From NCBI GenBank assembly GCA_004794785.1, contig SJOL01006634.1, positions 230,300 through 294,299 on the forward strand: 64,000 nt of DNA, in the 5' to 3' direction. The notes beneath the pieces are model-generated. The model was given only the letters and a program-made list of their open reading frames with translations. It made no database searches and had not been told where the DNA came from. This DNA is from Opisthorchis felineus (lineage: Eukaryota; Platyhelminthes; Trematoda; Opisthorchiida; Opisthorchiidae). The translations under genes were made by a program, and so were the position numbers. Of this stretch, positions 37,301 to 50,000 are shown piece after piece; the stretch's first letter is position 1, and each line of letters opens with the position of its first letter.

Positions 37301-37648
37301 GCAGCGAAGTATAAAAGCCATTACCAGCAAACTCAGCTGCGCTGGTCACTGCCGTCTTCCTGGATGGGGACCCCGAGACGGGCCACATCAATGGTTAGAG
37401 ACATTGTCAGACACGGCCCAGTCGCGCCCTCAATGGCGCTCGTGCATCTAAGCTATTGCCTACAATGCATAGCTCCCTTCCCCAAATCCCCACTTAACAG
37501 TCCTGTATTTACGCACCAATTTATCAGCTCCCGCCTTCAATGCGCATCTACCTATCCCACCTCCCCAAATTATCGGTGAAGGAAACTGTGGCAGCTACAA
37601 CCACTGTACGACAAGTACGCGGTTTCTTGCAGCTGATAATGATGACCG
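34121..37648 (+). mobile_element. RTE-like LINE (RTE-1), near full-length, broken frames
   Basis: This is the most complete LINE in the window. After the repeated leader the endonuclease starts at about 34507 with IGAFNVRTLCQIGKWAMLAE and continues with VDVCCVSETCIQD, VSAFAPTDCSSD, VFAGDMNAQVG and TPLDSDHALVRARL (the D, E and SDH catalytic types are visible). The RT spans about 35870-36690: LKREKAPGPDGLYKD, RENQAGFRPARGCIDHIF, MVVFLDLKAAFDSVDRQ, DIEYADDIALP. The C-terminal region (36720-37280) has KCKVLLQDRVGSN, LDHRCLRSIAPVWWEHRIS and HRLCWLGHVLRMPVDRLP. The 3' UTR ends with CACTGTACGACAAGTACGCG and a GAT-rich end. Stops (for example at 35072) and several frameshifts make it inactive. Confidence 0.9.
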
Positions 37649-37886
37649 AGATATTTTCAATGAATATTGTACTTCTATTCGAAATCCTCCATGGGGACAA
37701 GCGTAAATTACCAAGTCGGAAGCGATATTGGCGAGGTTCAGGCACGCGATCATACCTCTAGACATTTTATCTACAAAAGGCGTCCGCCCTGGCAACGTCC
37801 CCCGTCAATATCAACCTGTTGACTCCTAAATAAGCACAAATGGGAACAAAACCGTGGAACGGAGGCTGTTAGGTATGGTGCTCAAT

Positions 37887-37992
37887 TCCAAGGTATTCCT
37901 GGTTAGGTCTGGGTAACCTGGTAGTATCCGCGATTTCTCCCGGTGGCACGCAAGCTATGCACCAAAAGGGTGTTGCAGCTGAACGATTGTTA
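37887..37992 (+). mobile_element. SINE-1 remnant, 3' half
   Basis: Shares TCTGGGTAACCTGGTAGTATC, the GGTGGCACGCAAGCTATGC block and AAAGGGTGTTGCAGCTGAACG with the family. The tRNA-like head is missing. Confidence 0.75.
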
Positions 37993-39049
37993 TTAGTTTT
38001 TACTAATCCTACCAGTTTGGACATCCTGACTGAAAACTTCTCGGAGGGAACCGATCGAATGCATTGCATTGTCCCAATAGGGTCGCATACGCTATCCAGC
38101 TGAGGCATGTGGACCAAGACAGACGCAGTGCTATGCTGACGTCGTTTCGTGTGCAACCTTGGTCATTAACACATAATGATCAATTCGTATCGACGTTTGT
38201 TGTCCGATGGTAGTCACCACTAGCCATGTTTGTGTGCTTTGATCGGCCAATGAAAACCTGAGCTGCACCATAAGTGAACTGAAGGTGAGACAGGAGCACA
38301 CCCAATTCCGAAATTTCACACAACGACAAGCGCGCTGTCTCCGGCGCCGTATGGCCGTCAGATGATTACGTGAGTCATTGCGATTTGTGTGCGTGTGTAT
38401 GCTAAAAAGGACGCATTCGAAAGCAAGTCACGTGAGTTTTCGATAGGTCACACACAGTAACAAAGCACGCACCCGCACTATTACCATAAGTCACCGACAG
38501 ACTTATAAGGAGATACCAGTTGGTTTTAAACACTGGAATGATTTGCGGGCGGTTAAATCAGTCAATGTCCGATTATGTGGTCTCGGAGTCTCAACCGCTG
38601 ACCCCGCAGACAAGTTGAAAACAAATTATTCATTTTAGTGTAAAGCGGGAGCGTGGCTGCTTGTGCACACAATGGAACGATCACATCATGGAATGCCACA
38701 TGAAGTGAAATATGAGTTTGGAATCGAACGATGACGGCTCACGTGCGTACAGGACAAACGGCACGCTTGCTCACCGCTTTCGGGAGAAGCTATGTTTAGT
38801 GTGTGTGAACAATACTCACTAGCTGGGTGACGTCTTTTACACGTTAGGTGACCCTCTAGTCTGCAGAACCCACTTTGCCCAGCTATGTACTGTGTGAAAA
38901 CGATCGAAAGACGGACTGTCTATAACCTGAAAAACAAGCATGAAAGATTTGTGCAGTAAACTCATTCGGATAGCCATATACGGCATCTATGGATGAGAAC
39001 CTCGGGATACACACCAATAGCTATTGGCACTGACGAATACACATCAGTC

Positions 39050-39228
39050 AGGCAAACAGTGGCGCTCTTACATCAAAACTATTGCTTTCAGGACATAGCT
39101 ATCTAGTTTACTATTTCAACATGCAACCTGAACAACTCAGCATCAAGTAACCGCTTCCAACTTTTGGATATTCCTTTTCTATCCACCCAGTTATTCGTGA
39201 AGGACTGTAACAACTGTAATAACGGTAA
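39050..39228 (+). mobile_element. RTE-1 3' UTR remnant
   Basis: CAGTGGCGCTC...CATCAAAACTATTGC, TTTCAGGACATAGCT and a terminal GGACTGTAACAACTGTAATAAC match the tail of the RTE-1 copy at 6.1-6.3 kb. Diverged. Confidence 0.6.
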
Positions 39229-41473
39229 TGCCTCAGCTCAGTTCTCGGTCTGAACCCTCCAGACTAGCGTTTTCGTCAAAAGAACCACCAAAGGTGCACA
39301 GCGAGTAATAAACGCCCAAAACCAGGTCAAAAGTACATGTGCAGGGCGTCGGATATAAAATGTATGCGGTGGTACCATTCTGGAAATTCCGACGCCCTCC
39401 AAACGCACCATTGGCAACCGGCATTCAGCGGATACTGGACAATGACTGGCTGCCGGACCCCCACTTATGGCCAATCAGACTTCGGCTTGGTGCTGGACGG
39501 CAAGCGGCCCGATCTTCTGGACAATCGCGTGGGGGATAGGCTTCTTGGTAGTAGCAGCGCCCAACTGCGAGCGATAAATCGGTTTCGGTACGGGATTCCA
39601 CCTACCACAACTGAAACAAACGCACTCTTCGTACACGCTTTACAGCCGAATAACTACGATAAACGTATAGTTATTAGGGTGATTAAAGCACTGCTGGCTG
39701 CAATAGGAGCTACGCCTTCTTCGGCTTTCGCTCGAAAAGGAGCATTGCAACGGGACTCTACTCAGCACCAGACACGCTTGATTATTTAGATTAGTTCACC
39801 TCTGATGGAGGAAACAATTGAGATTGATTCGATGCGTGTTGACCTCTGGTGCTTTGTGTCAACTGATTTAATACACGATATGAAGCGAAACTGGCGCACG
39901 CCGATCCACTGAGTGCGAAATCAGGGCTGTGAATCACTTTCGAGCTTTTAAAATCGGCTGCCTTACGCGGGACAGATTAGATATATTAATTCGCTCTGTG
40001 GTTCGGTTAGCTTTCTGCGTGCACAAGGCTTCCAGGTAATCTGGATTTAACGGAGCACCGTGTTGTATAACCGGAATGTATCTAGATAACCCAGTCCTCT
40101 CAGATCCTTCGGAAGAGTCTAGGGCATCACATCGACAAAACTTAGGACCAAATCGCTGGGACTTTTGGGTTGTCACCCCTTGTTGATCCTCGCGCTGTTG
40201 GTGACGTGTTCCATTGAAACACTCCGTACTCCATCCACTGCTAATCGCACGAAGCCAAACAATCAAATTTCTACACGCATGAGAGGGCCACACAATAATG
40301 TAGATAACTGGTGCTGATGGAATCCTCGCTGTGTTCAGTTGCAAAGTGAGATCTGTGCGATATTTATTTCTTAAATTCAACATAAGCTCACGTACACAGT
40401 GGGTCCCCAATTCCTGGTGATTCCGGGCAGCTTGTCCACAATTGCTCCCAAACGTTTATCGTACTCTTGGAGCTACAGTAGCACTATATACAGCAGCGGC
40501 AATCCGTCCGAGCAAGCCCAAGAGCTCAACGGAACAACGAAACACGAGAACCAACCAGTATACACTTGAGGATAAAACAAATACACTAGAATTTCTCCAA
40601 CCGTTAGACTATACCCACGTAGTTTTTGAACATTTCAACCAGAAGGCACATTTATCCACCTAACATTGGAAAAATACTTGTTCCAGATACAATAGCAAGA
40701 TGTGCGGAAATCAACGTTGGAATCATCCTATCTGGACGCACATTGAAAAGGAAATCGAAAATAGGCTAGCCAGCGAGGTCACAAAGGCACGAAGTAAGAG
40801 TGTGTACTTCAAGCACGACTTGCTTTCCAAGGAATACGGACAGCCAGCAATTATGACGATCGCTCAAGTAAAAGGCAGACCACGAACGTAGGTTGACACC
40901 TCTTATAAATTGTAACAAAAGCAAAACTTCAGGCCCATGCCCACCCCGTGTTATGAACTTTTAAACATAAGAACAGTTGGAAATGAAGCGACATAGAGCA
41001 GCGACGTCTTCGCACACCGTATCAGTGATAGGGTCGCATTTTAAAGTAGAAACAAGAGGCCGTCTGTTGGCTCCATCTCAACCCGAAATCAGCAACGAGA
41101 AAAGGTTTATTCATCCATTTTTTGCCGGCGACGATCAAAGACAGCGGCCGAAGCAATGATATGAGTGGAAAACTTGGCTGTACCATTCAGTAAGTTGAGT
41201 TTCTACGAGGTCGAAGTGGAGAAAGGTTACCACACAAAAGCAAAAGATGAGATTACCATTAACTTCCGGCAGGATGGTCGGAATCCGAACCCCTGTTAAT
41301 GAGAATATGGACCTTTCGACTGTTTTTAATAGTCCGACGGTTCACAAACCCAACATTACCCTGAACAGACATCCGAGAAACATTGTTTTTGAATATTGGA
41401 CTGACCATCAGGAAGATCCCAATGCAGTTTCATTTCAATCAGAATTTCTTCCGGTAACTGAATTTAACCTAGG

Positions 41474-41690
41474 CTGTAAGCCGAGAAGCACTGTACATCT
41501 GTTTCATCCTAATTGAGAATCATCAACTGTGTGCACATCACCAACTTCCAGAGAGATTCGAACCCCTCCGGGTACCGTACAGCCATGAATGGGCAGTGCG
41601 ATCAACTCACACCTAGACAGGATATAGCGTCACTAATCTTTCAGTCAGGGAATTCACATCACGTGGTTACGTGTCGACTGGGTCCTGGAG
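41474..41690 (-). mobile_element. SINE-2 (tRNA-like, hammerhead-bearing), minus strand
   Basis: Read on the minus strand: CTGACTGAAAGATTAGTGACG, ATATCCTGTCTAGG, a tRNA-like B-box GGTTCGAATCTC, GATGTGCACACAG and the hammerhead region, ending GTACAGTGCTTCTCGGCTT. The order matches the plus-strand copies. Its 5' end abuts the 5' end of the next copy, so the two are head to head. Confidence 0.8.
41488..41536 (-). ncRNA. decayed hammerhead motif in SINE-2
   Basis: On the minus strand TTGATGA stands for CTGATGA (the first core base is changed), followed by a stem II region TTCT...AGGAT, GAAACAGATGTA and CAGTGC, which can pair with the upstream GCAC. Expected to be weak or dead. Confidence 0.55.
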
Positions 41691-41705
41691 TCAAGATTCC
41701 TTAGA

Positions 41706-41990
41706 TGGAAGAAATTCATCTTTCTGAGAAGGTGTCGCTCGATCAGTCAGTCAACACGTGATTAAGCTGTGTGAATCGTGTGACTGAGGAATGAATGGCA
41801 TTATACCCTGTCCAACTACGAGTTAGTCATACTGCTGATCAGCCGCTGGTGGCCAAACGATCTAATTCCGACCACTAGCCAGGAGGTCGCGAGTTCGAAT
41901 CTCTCTGTGGATTCGTGAGGTGCACACTGCCGATGATTTCCAGCAGTGATGAGACAGCTGTACATGCACAGATGTCGTTTCTGTACAGAT
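41706..41990 (+). mobile_element. SINE-2, plus strand, copy 1
   Basis: Blocks: TTTCTGAGAAGGTGTCG, GTGTGACTGAGGAATGAATGG, CTGTCCAACTACGAG, GCCGCTGGTGGCCAAACG (A-box area), GGTCGCGAGTTCGAATCTC (B-box), and a decayed ribozyme (CCGATGA ... GAGACAGCTGTACATGC). A possible Pol III promoter lies inside the element. Confidence 0.82.
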
Positions 41991-42492
41991 TGATCTCACC
42001 TACAAAACGAAACCTCAGTTGGAAATTCCAGATCTCTCCACACCATTAACATAACGTTCGATTTGTTTCACGTAAAAGAGTCATAATACAAAACTGGGTA
42101 TTCCCAAAACGGAAGAAATCGCGGCAGTACGAAAGTTAAGGAACGCTGACGGAGATGCAGAATAAAGCCCTGTGGTTAATAAAATACGGATGATTTACCT
42201 TCCTAGAAGATATCATTTGATAAGCACTTTGAGTAGCAATGAACGGTTACATTTTTTGTAATTTTCGGTGTGACTAGGCGTTGATTAATTCGGGCAAATA
42301 GCTGGCTCTAGTGGTCATAGTGCATTACTACCAGCTCCGTAAACTGGCCAGCGGACACAGAGTCAACAGAAAACAATCTAAAAATACTAAGCATGGGACC
42401 ACTGGCCGATCACATCAATCGAATATCATTGAATATTACCAAATCTCTTCACCTTAATATAAAACAATAAGCAGCTCAGAGGAAGGATACTT

Positions 42493-42765
42493 TCACTGGA
42501 TGTGTGAAACTTCCTTCTGAGAAGTCGTCAGTCGAGGAGTCAGTCAATCTGTGACCCCGTGATGCGGTTTCTGTGACTGAAGGATGAGTGGTGCTATGTC
42601 CTGTCCAACTAAGAGCTAATCACACTACTGATAAGCCGCTCGTGGCCAGACGGTTAAGTGTTCAACCACTGGCCGGAAGGTCGCGCGTTCGAAACTGTTT
42701 CGTGAGATGTGCACTGCTGATGATTCCCAACAAGGATGAAACAGCTGTACAGTGCTTCTCGGCTT
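42493..42765 (+). mobile_element. SINE-2, plus strand, copy 2
   Basis: Same order as copy 1: CTTCTGAGAAGTCGTCAGTC, CTGTGACTGAAGGATGAGTGG, CTGTCCAACTAAGAG, CCGCTCGTGGCCAGACGG (A-box), CCGGAAGGTCGCGCGTTCG (B-box region) and an intact-looking hammerhead at the 3' side. A tRNA-like head plus a 3' ribozyme resembles the Sm-alpha class of schistosome SINEs (known); membership of that class is inferred. Confidence 0.85.
42711..42755 (+). ncRNA. hammerhead ribozyme motif in SINE-2
   Basis: Stem I is perfect: GCACTG (42711-42716) pairs with CAGTGC (42750-42755). The core CTGATGA is at 42717-42723. Stem II is TTCC with GGAT (42724-42727 and 42734-42737), three pairs plus a T-T closing mismatch. GAAA is at 42738-42741. 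ACAGCTGT (42741-42748) forms a minimal stem III, and A49 (42749) is the cleavage base of a GTA site. All core residues are conserved. Confidence 0.8.
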
Positions 42766-45700
42766 GTCAACATGGATCGGCTTCACTGACAGGATGAAAT
42801 TCAAACAGCGTTACTAGACGTTGGAAGATGGGCCTGATATGGCCGCTTTAATGGACGGACACGGGGTACAAATGAACCAACCGTGCTTCACAGGGAGCTT
42901 AGAGAACCATATCTACTAACGCCTGTGTGTTAGGAACATCCGGATACTCGGAAAGTGAGTGGAAATAGTTCCGATTACGGAGGTGTTCTACAACTCATTT
43001 GCGAGGTATTTTGCAGCTCATATTGTTCGAAGTGGGTGGTAGAAAGGTACATCATGTACACTGGGTAACGGGGAATGGAAGTGCCAACCGGAACACGTTT
43101 CAAGCACTACTGTATTGAAGAAATCTACATTTCATTGCCCTCCTCACCTCCCCGTTCAAAACGGCTTCCGATTGGTTTGAATTTCAAGTAGAGTTATGCT
43201 AATGCATCCGCAAAACAGCAAATTTGTACAGTTCAGTGAATTTTAGCGTTTCAGGAGCGGATTTTAGGTGGTAGCCCTCACGAGGGACACAGAAGGGTAG
43301 GAGGCTGAGGTATTAGGGTAGCGGTTGGGAACTGATAACGAATACCTCTCATGCGTTAGTAATTACGTAGGACAAAATAACGTGAAACTACAAAGTTGAA
43401 ATGCACAGCAGCCTCGAAGCCAGCGTTTTACCTGGAGTCACCTACGTCATTTTGTGTCTTTTTTTGTCTCTATACAAACATTTTGGAGCATGTTTCTTGC
43501 CTACGAATAGCAGTCAGCTTTGCAGCTAATCCACACGTATTGGCAATCTGCATAAAAAGATACATACGAAAAAAATCACAGTCGAACCTGCGAACGAACA
43601 TGAAATTTCCTTTCTCCGCCATGTTGAGAAGCCTTGAACTAACGGAACAAAACTGCAGCAGCCAGGAACAAATAAGGCGTTTTAGAGTAGCGTGCCGGGA
43701 AGGTTCGTGAGTAAGCAGTATTTGTTCCGTCATACAAGTACTTAGATGCCAGCGTTCGGGTGAATAGTCCAACACCCACGCCATCTGAGTTTAAAAAAGT
43801 AGTTTATACGGATACTAGACCTATATGTCTCCAAAGTGACATCCAATTCGCCGCACGATTTCCCCATCGCCCATGCGTACCAGTCTCGTTTGAGTCCGGA
43901 TAAAACAAGGCAGGTGTACGCCACTGTTTCAGATGAGTATCATCATTGGTGGCTGAAAAGTATGGTGAAGGTCATATCCAAAAAGGGCTAAGAATGGCGG
44001 AAAGCCGACAGGGAACTTACTCATTCGTGGCGCAGCCTGAGTTGAATTTCGGTCCTGGTCAAGCGCGTAATCGACTACCTGATTATGATGGTGGTTGTAC
44101 GGCCGCTATTGAAAGGAAATCAAAGAAAACAATGGTCAGTCAAAAATGCATGAGATCAAACAACAAAAACTGGACACGTGATCAGAATTGAGCGACCCCT
44201 ATTCGGTTCTGAAGACCAACATCTGAAAATGGCTTTATTGTTTGTCTTTTTAGCAAGTGAACTAATTTTCAGGAATGTCTACCTCTAATCAAGTTCCAGT
44301 ATAGATCACTGGCTGGCTGACCTAAGTTTAGTCAAAGCTCAAAGTTGAGTTCGTTTACCTCAATCCACGAACTATTTGATCCTGTGTGGGTTACTCAGAT
44401 TGCCTTACCCTTGTCAACTGGCAAACTACATGGACAGGTATTCCAGCTGACGTTTCAGCTATGCCTTTTGTCCAGTTTTACGATCTTGTTTAGGATTCAT
44501 AGCCAACCTATTAGCATCCTCATGCAACATATTATGCTGAGTCGCCATGGTTACCGATTCATGTGGGTTGCCATTCTCCGCAGGGTACGAATGCCTCTAT
44601 GTTGTATGGTAATTCGTGGAACGCAGGATTTATTCTCTTTTATGGACATCTAGTTGGTTTACAAAAGGGTAGAACTGATAAACGAAAAACCCCACATTGT
44701 TTGCTAGCTTGTTGCTTTCTTAAGTTGTATGATAGGTATTGCCAATCTATTATTTCGTAAATACTGAAGAACATCTTGAATTTCCCCAGGGAGTGAAGGC
44801 TGCCCTATGAAGCGTAATAGAATTCCGTCACGAAAATGTAGTTTAACAGTTCACCTTCACCCAACACCTGACCAATTTGAGCACACGTGTCAGGAGAGGA
44901 TGACGTCATCTTTTGGGTGGTGCACATCTAAAGATTGACTCACGAACCAAGCAGAATAATCAAGTGGTAAGCAAAATGAAAACAAACGTCAGCACAAATA
45001 GTTGTGAATGTGATTGTTTACACAGGCCTCCTTGCGTAAATAGCATGAAGCATTAGACTCATATTTCTCCCTAAGAGAGAACAAACTCCCAGTCAAGACA
45101 CATTCACTTCCGTTCCGTGAGACTGACTTTAACGACAAGACAAAGACCACTTCGTTGCGCAAAACACTGTCCCAAAGAGGGACCAGGGTGCGAAATTCCT
45201 GCAGTGGGTTTGTATGCAGCTCTACATCAATTAAGGGTTTGAACCATGGCATGAATAGAACACTGTTCTTTCTGAGCGAATGGGAGTCCAATGACGTCTG
45301 CATACCTCCTTCTGTAAGAACCATCTTTCAAAGGAGACCAGATGTGGTTGGTCGCTTGTGAGCTATTCAAACAGTCAGGTCCCTCCAGAAGGATACCAAG
45401 TACGAAATGAAATCACCTTTGGTGAGTCTTTATGGTTGGGACAACGCTACAACACTTTCTTGCTCCAGGAAGGTGACCTGAAAAATCCATGAAAAGCGAC
45501 CTTTTCCAAAAGGTTCCAGTATTAAAGTGATAGAGTTGCATACCTATTATCTCAAAGGAGCAACTTTAAGGATCTGGTCAAAAACAGTTTATTTTACTAG
45601 TTGGTCTCTTCCTGGGGTAGAACGTACTACGGAAATACTTTTCATTGGTTAAACAAAGTGGTATTTTGACGGCGGATCCCCACAGAGAGATGGACGGTCA

Positions 45701-46361
45701 AGATTTTACAACCATGACCTCGGTCTCTGGAGATAGGCACAATACATAAACTCGAAAAAGAGTATCAGTCGATGAGACCACATTGTGTACACCATTTGTC
45801 AGTAGAACTGTGTAGCCATCATCATCACGGACAGCAGTGGACAAGTCATGGATGCTTAACTGATGCTTGCCATACAATTGTTTAGGAAGAAGAGAAATAG
45901 CAGGAATCAAGGACGTATGCAAAACTTTCCAAAACTGCATCACGGGATTGACGTAACGTTCCCCAACACAAGCCAGGTACACAACGACAGACTAGCGTTA
46001 GCCAGGCAGTCAGACTATGAAGTGGCTGCACATGACCTCCATATTACGGTTGCCCTCAATGAACAGAAGGCCAACATCGGAGTGCTTACAGCGGCGCACA
46101 AACCTGGTCCTAAACAAGAGTCTCGGAGAGAATTTCCATTGGCGTTCATAAGGTGATGTCTTAATGGCGGTCCCCGTGGATGCTAAAAGTGATATTTACA
46201 GGGATTGTTTGTTGCACTGCAGCTATTATAAAAGAGCGTCACAAAAGTGATGCGCTAATTTCAGTGTATTACGGAAATTTGAGGTGCATACATAATTATT
46301 TTCCCATGCGGTCGATAGGTGTTCCTCCCGCCAACTAAAGGCAGTTTTGGCTGCGCCCTGC

Positions 46362-46365
<4 letters not shown>

Positions 46366-46398
<33 letters not shown>
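46366..46398 (+). repeat. (TA)n microsatellite
   Basis: About 16 uninterrupted TA units inside a LASP intron. Confidence 0.97.
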
Positions 46399-46400
<2 letters not shown>

Positions 46401-46988
46401 GACAAAATACCATTGAGATATGACACAATATCAGTCGAAGGCCTACTGGTGGTTGGTTGAAAATTGACAGAAGAAAGCAGTCACGTGACCCCATCAACTG
46501 GCTACCTAAATACATGAGCGCCACCGCCTCCATGAACCTCTTTGAACGTAAATATCAGAATGGTAAATTCATATACTAATAATAACAAGAAAGGAAAACG
46601 ACGTCTCTGTCAACCTAGTATGTGATGCGAGGGACCACCAACCCTAAAGGGAGGCTGAATACTACCTTTTCACGTGGTGGCCGCCTAGGACGGTAACTGA
46701 TATCTGGTTACTCCAACAGATACAGCAGTTGAGCCCAAACTAGAATCCAACTAGTAAAAAGTTCATCTCCAATTTGTGGATATTACCACTTAAAGTCGAG
46801 TCATCGGATGTGAAACACTAGCCGTGCAGCAAGTGGAATAGGGCCGAGGAAAATGGACGGAATGGAACAAAATTTTCAACGGGGCGTGGCAACATGAGGC
46901 ACACGAATGGCTGCACTTGGCAAACGTTGGCTCTATGCTGCGACCGTACGCGAACATTAGGTAGGAGCAAACACCACTGAAGACTTAC

Positions 46989-47099
46989 AGTGTCTGACGA
47001 TTGTGAATTCGGACCTTGTGAGAGGGGTGGCAGCTGAGGAGAGTGAATTGTTTGTAGAGAGTGACCTTTGGTGCGATAGAAATCTTGTCGGTATGTAGC
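46989..47099 (-). CDS. LASP1: LASP-type protein, exon 4: nebulin-like repeat and linker start
   Basis: 37 codons, phase 0 at both ends, acceptor TTTTCAG and donor GTAAGT. It reads ATYRQDFYRTKGHS, the tyrosine/charged/KG core of a nebulin repeat (the human LASP equivalent has the same Y-x-x-E-F pattern), then a Ser/Pro/Gln-rich stretch ending SQSSDT. Nebulin repeats bind F-actin in this family. The usual second DTPE motif is absent, so this repeat is degenerate or short. Order, phase and spacing relative to exon 3 fit LASP well. Confidence 0.8.
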
Positions 47100-50000
47100 C
47101 TGAAAACAGGTAGGAAAGGACAAAAATATTGTGATTCCGGTAACGGCCGTAAAAAGTTAGATCATCCCCAGTTTAACGACAGGACAAATGCTGACGAAGA
47201 CTCGAATTGGTGTATCTTATGGAAGGGCTCAAACCAGTATGGATTTGACCAGTTTTAAAATTCAACGGCCCGGATAAAACTCCGAAAAGTACCCTGGTAT
47301 GCACGAGGAAGCTAAAGTAGTAAGAAGTCTATTCTCATTGACCACAAGTGTGCCAATCCAGAAAGAAGGCACAATCTGTCCGATGCCGCGTCGTCCCGCA
47401 GTCGTTCTTGAAAAAAAAAAACATAATTCTATAACTACCCTGTTTCGCTGAAAACCACGTCTATTGGTCTGTTGAATCTGAATCTAAAACAAACAAACAA
47501 AACTCTGTATTTTCGTAGTCGGAACGATAAAAAATTTAAACTGCGCATCTCGGCGAACATGAATAAACATCCACCCGATTCGAGAAATTGACTCCTGACC
47601 TTTGATCGGTGCACAGCAATTGAAAAGACAAACACGAGGCACAAAAGGGCTCTCACCTGTGACACCTACATGTAAGTTGTGCCACATGTCATGCGCACCT
47701 GAGTGTAGGTGCCAAACTGGCACATTGTAGATAGTGAACAGGTGCAACTAAAAACCACTGAAAGCCTGTTGAACACATCTGTGATAAAGTTTAAGAGTGT
47801 AGTCACATCCGAAGCACAGAATGTTCATCTAGACGTAATACACTATTCATTAGGTAACTGGAAACAGTCCGAACGTCTGATTTTCACTGGTTAGCAGCCG
47901 AAACTTCCCACCTTCTTCCTATATGACATACCTAGGTAGAAACAAAAGGTGCTCAGAAGTGCCATGGTCTGCACAGCTTAAATCGTTTGTAGTTCGATCT
48001 GAAATTTGAGACAGTTCAGTTCAGTTTTTCAGCAAAAAAAAACTATGTGCCGAAGTACAGTGGTTCCAGCTGCTACAGCCCTGACGGCCCGACGTTAAAC
48101 CGGATTCTGACTGAGTAAATTATTGTCATTAGTGGATATAATCTGACGACTTGAAAATTCCTCTCATTCACTTAGAACTTCGTCCGCTTGTCCACTTCCA
48201 CTGGTTTTGTCTAGCTTGCCACGACCTTCATATCCGGCACAGATTTTACTGTAATGCTCGTCCCACCCATTTCGGTACGCTTGCATGTGTGTCGGTGCAC
48301 CGGCTTAATCAACCACGTTCATTTTCCGTCTGCTCGACCTGTTCCTTGCTGTCCTGCGGTGACACCTGAGTCGCACCATCAAATCATAAGAGTGAACTCG
48401 GATAGGACAACCAGCAACCTACACTGCTGAGCCGCCATTTCGCTCGCCGGTATCTAGTGGGCAGAAAATGACACTGCACTGTGCCAGCGACCATGGTTTG
48501 TCCCACGAAAGTGGACGGTTGAGACCAGTCGCATACATTTGCTCACTCGTCTGTAATGCAAATTTTCCAGGTGAGCTGAGACACCAGGACCTGACGTTCA
48601 TAGCGAAAACTATCTCACCATCGCTATTTTTACCAGCCTGCACGGAGGTCATGCAGCGCAGTTCATAGGTCCCACCAAGAGTGAAATGTTGAACGAAGCA
48701 TCCATTCGCATCCTCATTCAGTGTTAACGGGAGGCTCAAACGAGGCTCGAATGAATCTCTCGCCAATCGCGTGATTAAAGGAAAGGCTGTATCGAGATTC
48801 GGTAGGGCTACTATTCGAGATACCGAAACACGGTTCATTATTAGTGATATGGGAAAACGGATGAGAGCAGTCCAACACTTCACTACCAGCTTCGCCCTGT
48901 GAAGGTCACATCAGGTGACAAACTGGTACTTTATGTTGGACAGAACACATAACGGTTACTTCGAAACCTACTTGCATGTTGTATTCGTCATGACAAACAG
49001 CCCAGTGGACAGTGAGCGTAAACAGGAAGGAAAACGAAAACAGTATGAGAATAACAAACCGGGAATTCGATTCCTCAACAAAACACCCCAGGGCGTGTCC
49101 CAAATTTCAAACACAACATCCTGTCCGGATCGCCTTACTTAAATGATACCGGCCCGAAGATTTGTTCGACAACAATGTGACTCAGAAATCTAAACTGCTG
49201 GTCCACCAGTTGACCAACTCGTGCTGGCAGCATGCATAAATCATCAAGGTAGACCAGTCGTTAGCTAACATGTAGACTGTACATCACAGTAACGATTGGC
49301 CGCCGGTGTTGTCCGTCACTTTCGCGTTGAATACATCAGACACCGGTAATCTCAGTTTGATCCCATGACTGAACATTTACTCAGCACTCTGACCTCTGCT
49401 TACGCTGTGTCGGAGCATGCCACTGGATACAATATGCAAACCAGTGTTCGTGGTTATGTCGGCTCTCTTCAGCAGCTATATTCTACGGACTGTTGATGAG
49501 GAAACACCCGGTGAAGGAGCTGTCACAAAGCTAGATCAACACGCAACTTATTCGACGTATAAGGTCGGTGGGTCGACTTGCCCAAAAGGACCACGGAAAA
49601 CAAGGGCCTCCAAAGGAAATGAGACGAGTACTAATACTGATATCCAGAATGAACCACGTTACGTCCCGACGAGGAATATACGGCGTAGTGGCCGCTATCT
49701 TTCTCACAGTGAAGCAAAATGGGATGCTCTCGAGGTACTTAAGTCCCTCAACGTACACATATTGCTGTGGATTGTTGCTGAAGCACACAGGTAGACAAAA
49801 TGTACCACCACAGTTTGTAGGATACTGAAACCGTCATGAGAAAATCAACCTTCAACAATCGAAATGTTGTTTTTAACTCCACTCCGTTAAATGTGGCCTC
49901 AGGTTAACTTCGGAATGTCACTGTTTGTCTCTGCCTACGTACGGAGTCAACACAAACCCCAAAACAGCAAACAGATCGCCTAAGGGTATGCTAAACTGCA

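Larger units (their letters stand above)
18290..46988 (-). other. large LASP intron region (between exon 4 and SH3 exon)
   Basis: This 28.7 kb span separates the second nebulin-like exon from the SH3 exon. It is mostly mobile elements listed separately. Stretches where I recognise nothing: 18906-20449, 20611-24963, 26331-27290, 27991-29685, 30172-31639, 31866-34120, 37990-39049, 39229-41473, 42761-46365 and 46399-46988. At least one linker exon must lie here, because a phase-0 exon 4 directly joined to the phase-0 SH3 exon would leave almost no linker. Confidence 0.7.

Noticed and set aside
37610..37650. CTGATAATGATGACC and relatives as a further hammerhead core
   Set aside because: The CTGATGA core is not intact and no GAAA or stem II follows. 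It is the GAT-rich tail of RTE-1.
39233..39789. Overlapping open frames of 63-150 codons on both strands
   Set aside because: No recognisable domain, splice pattern or repeat relation.
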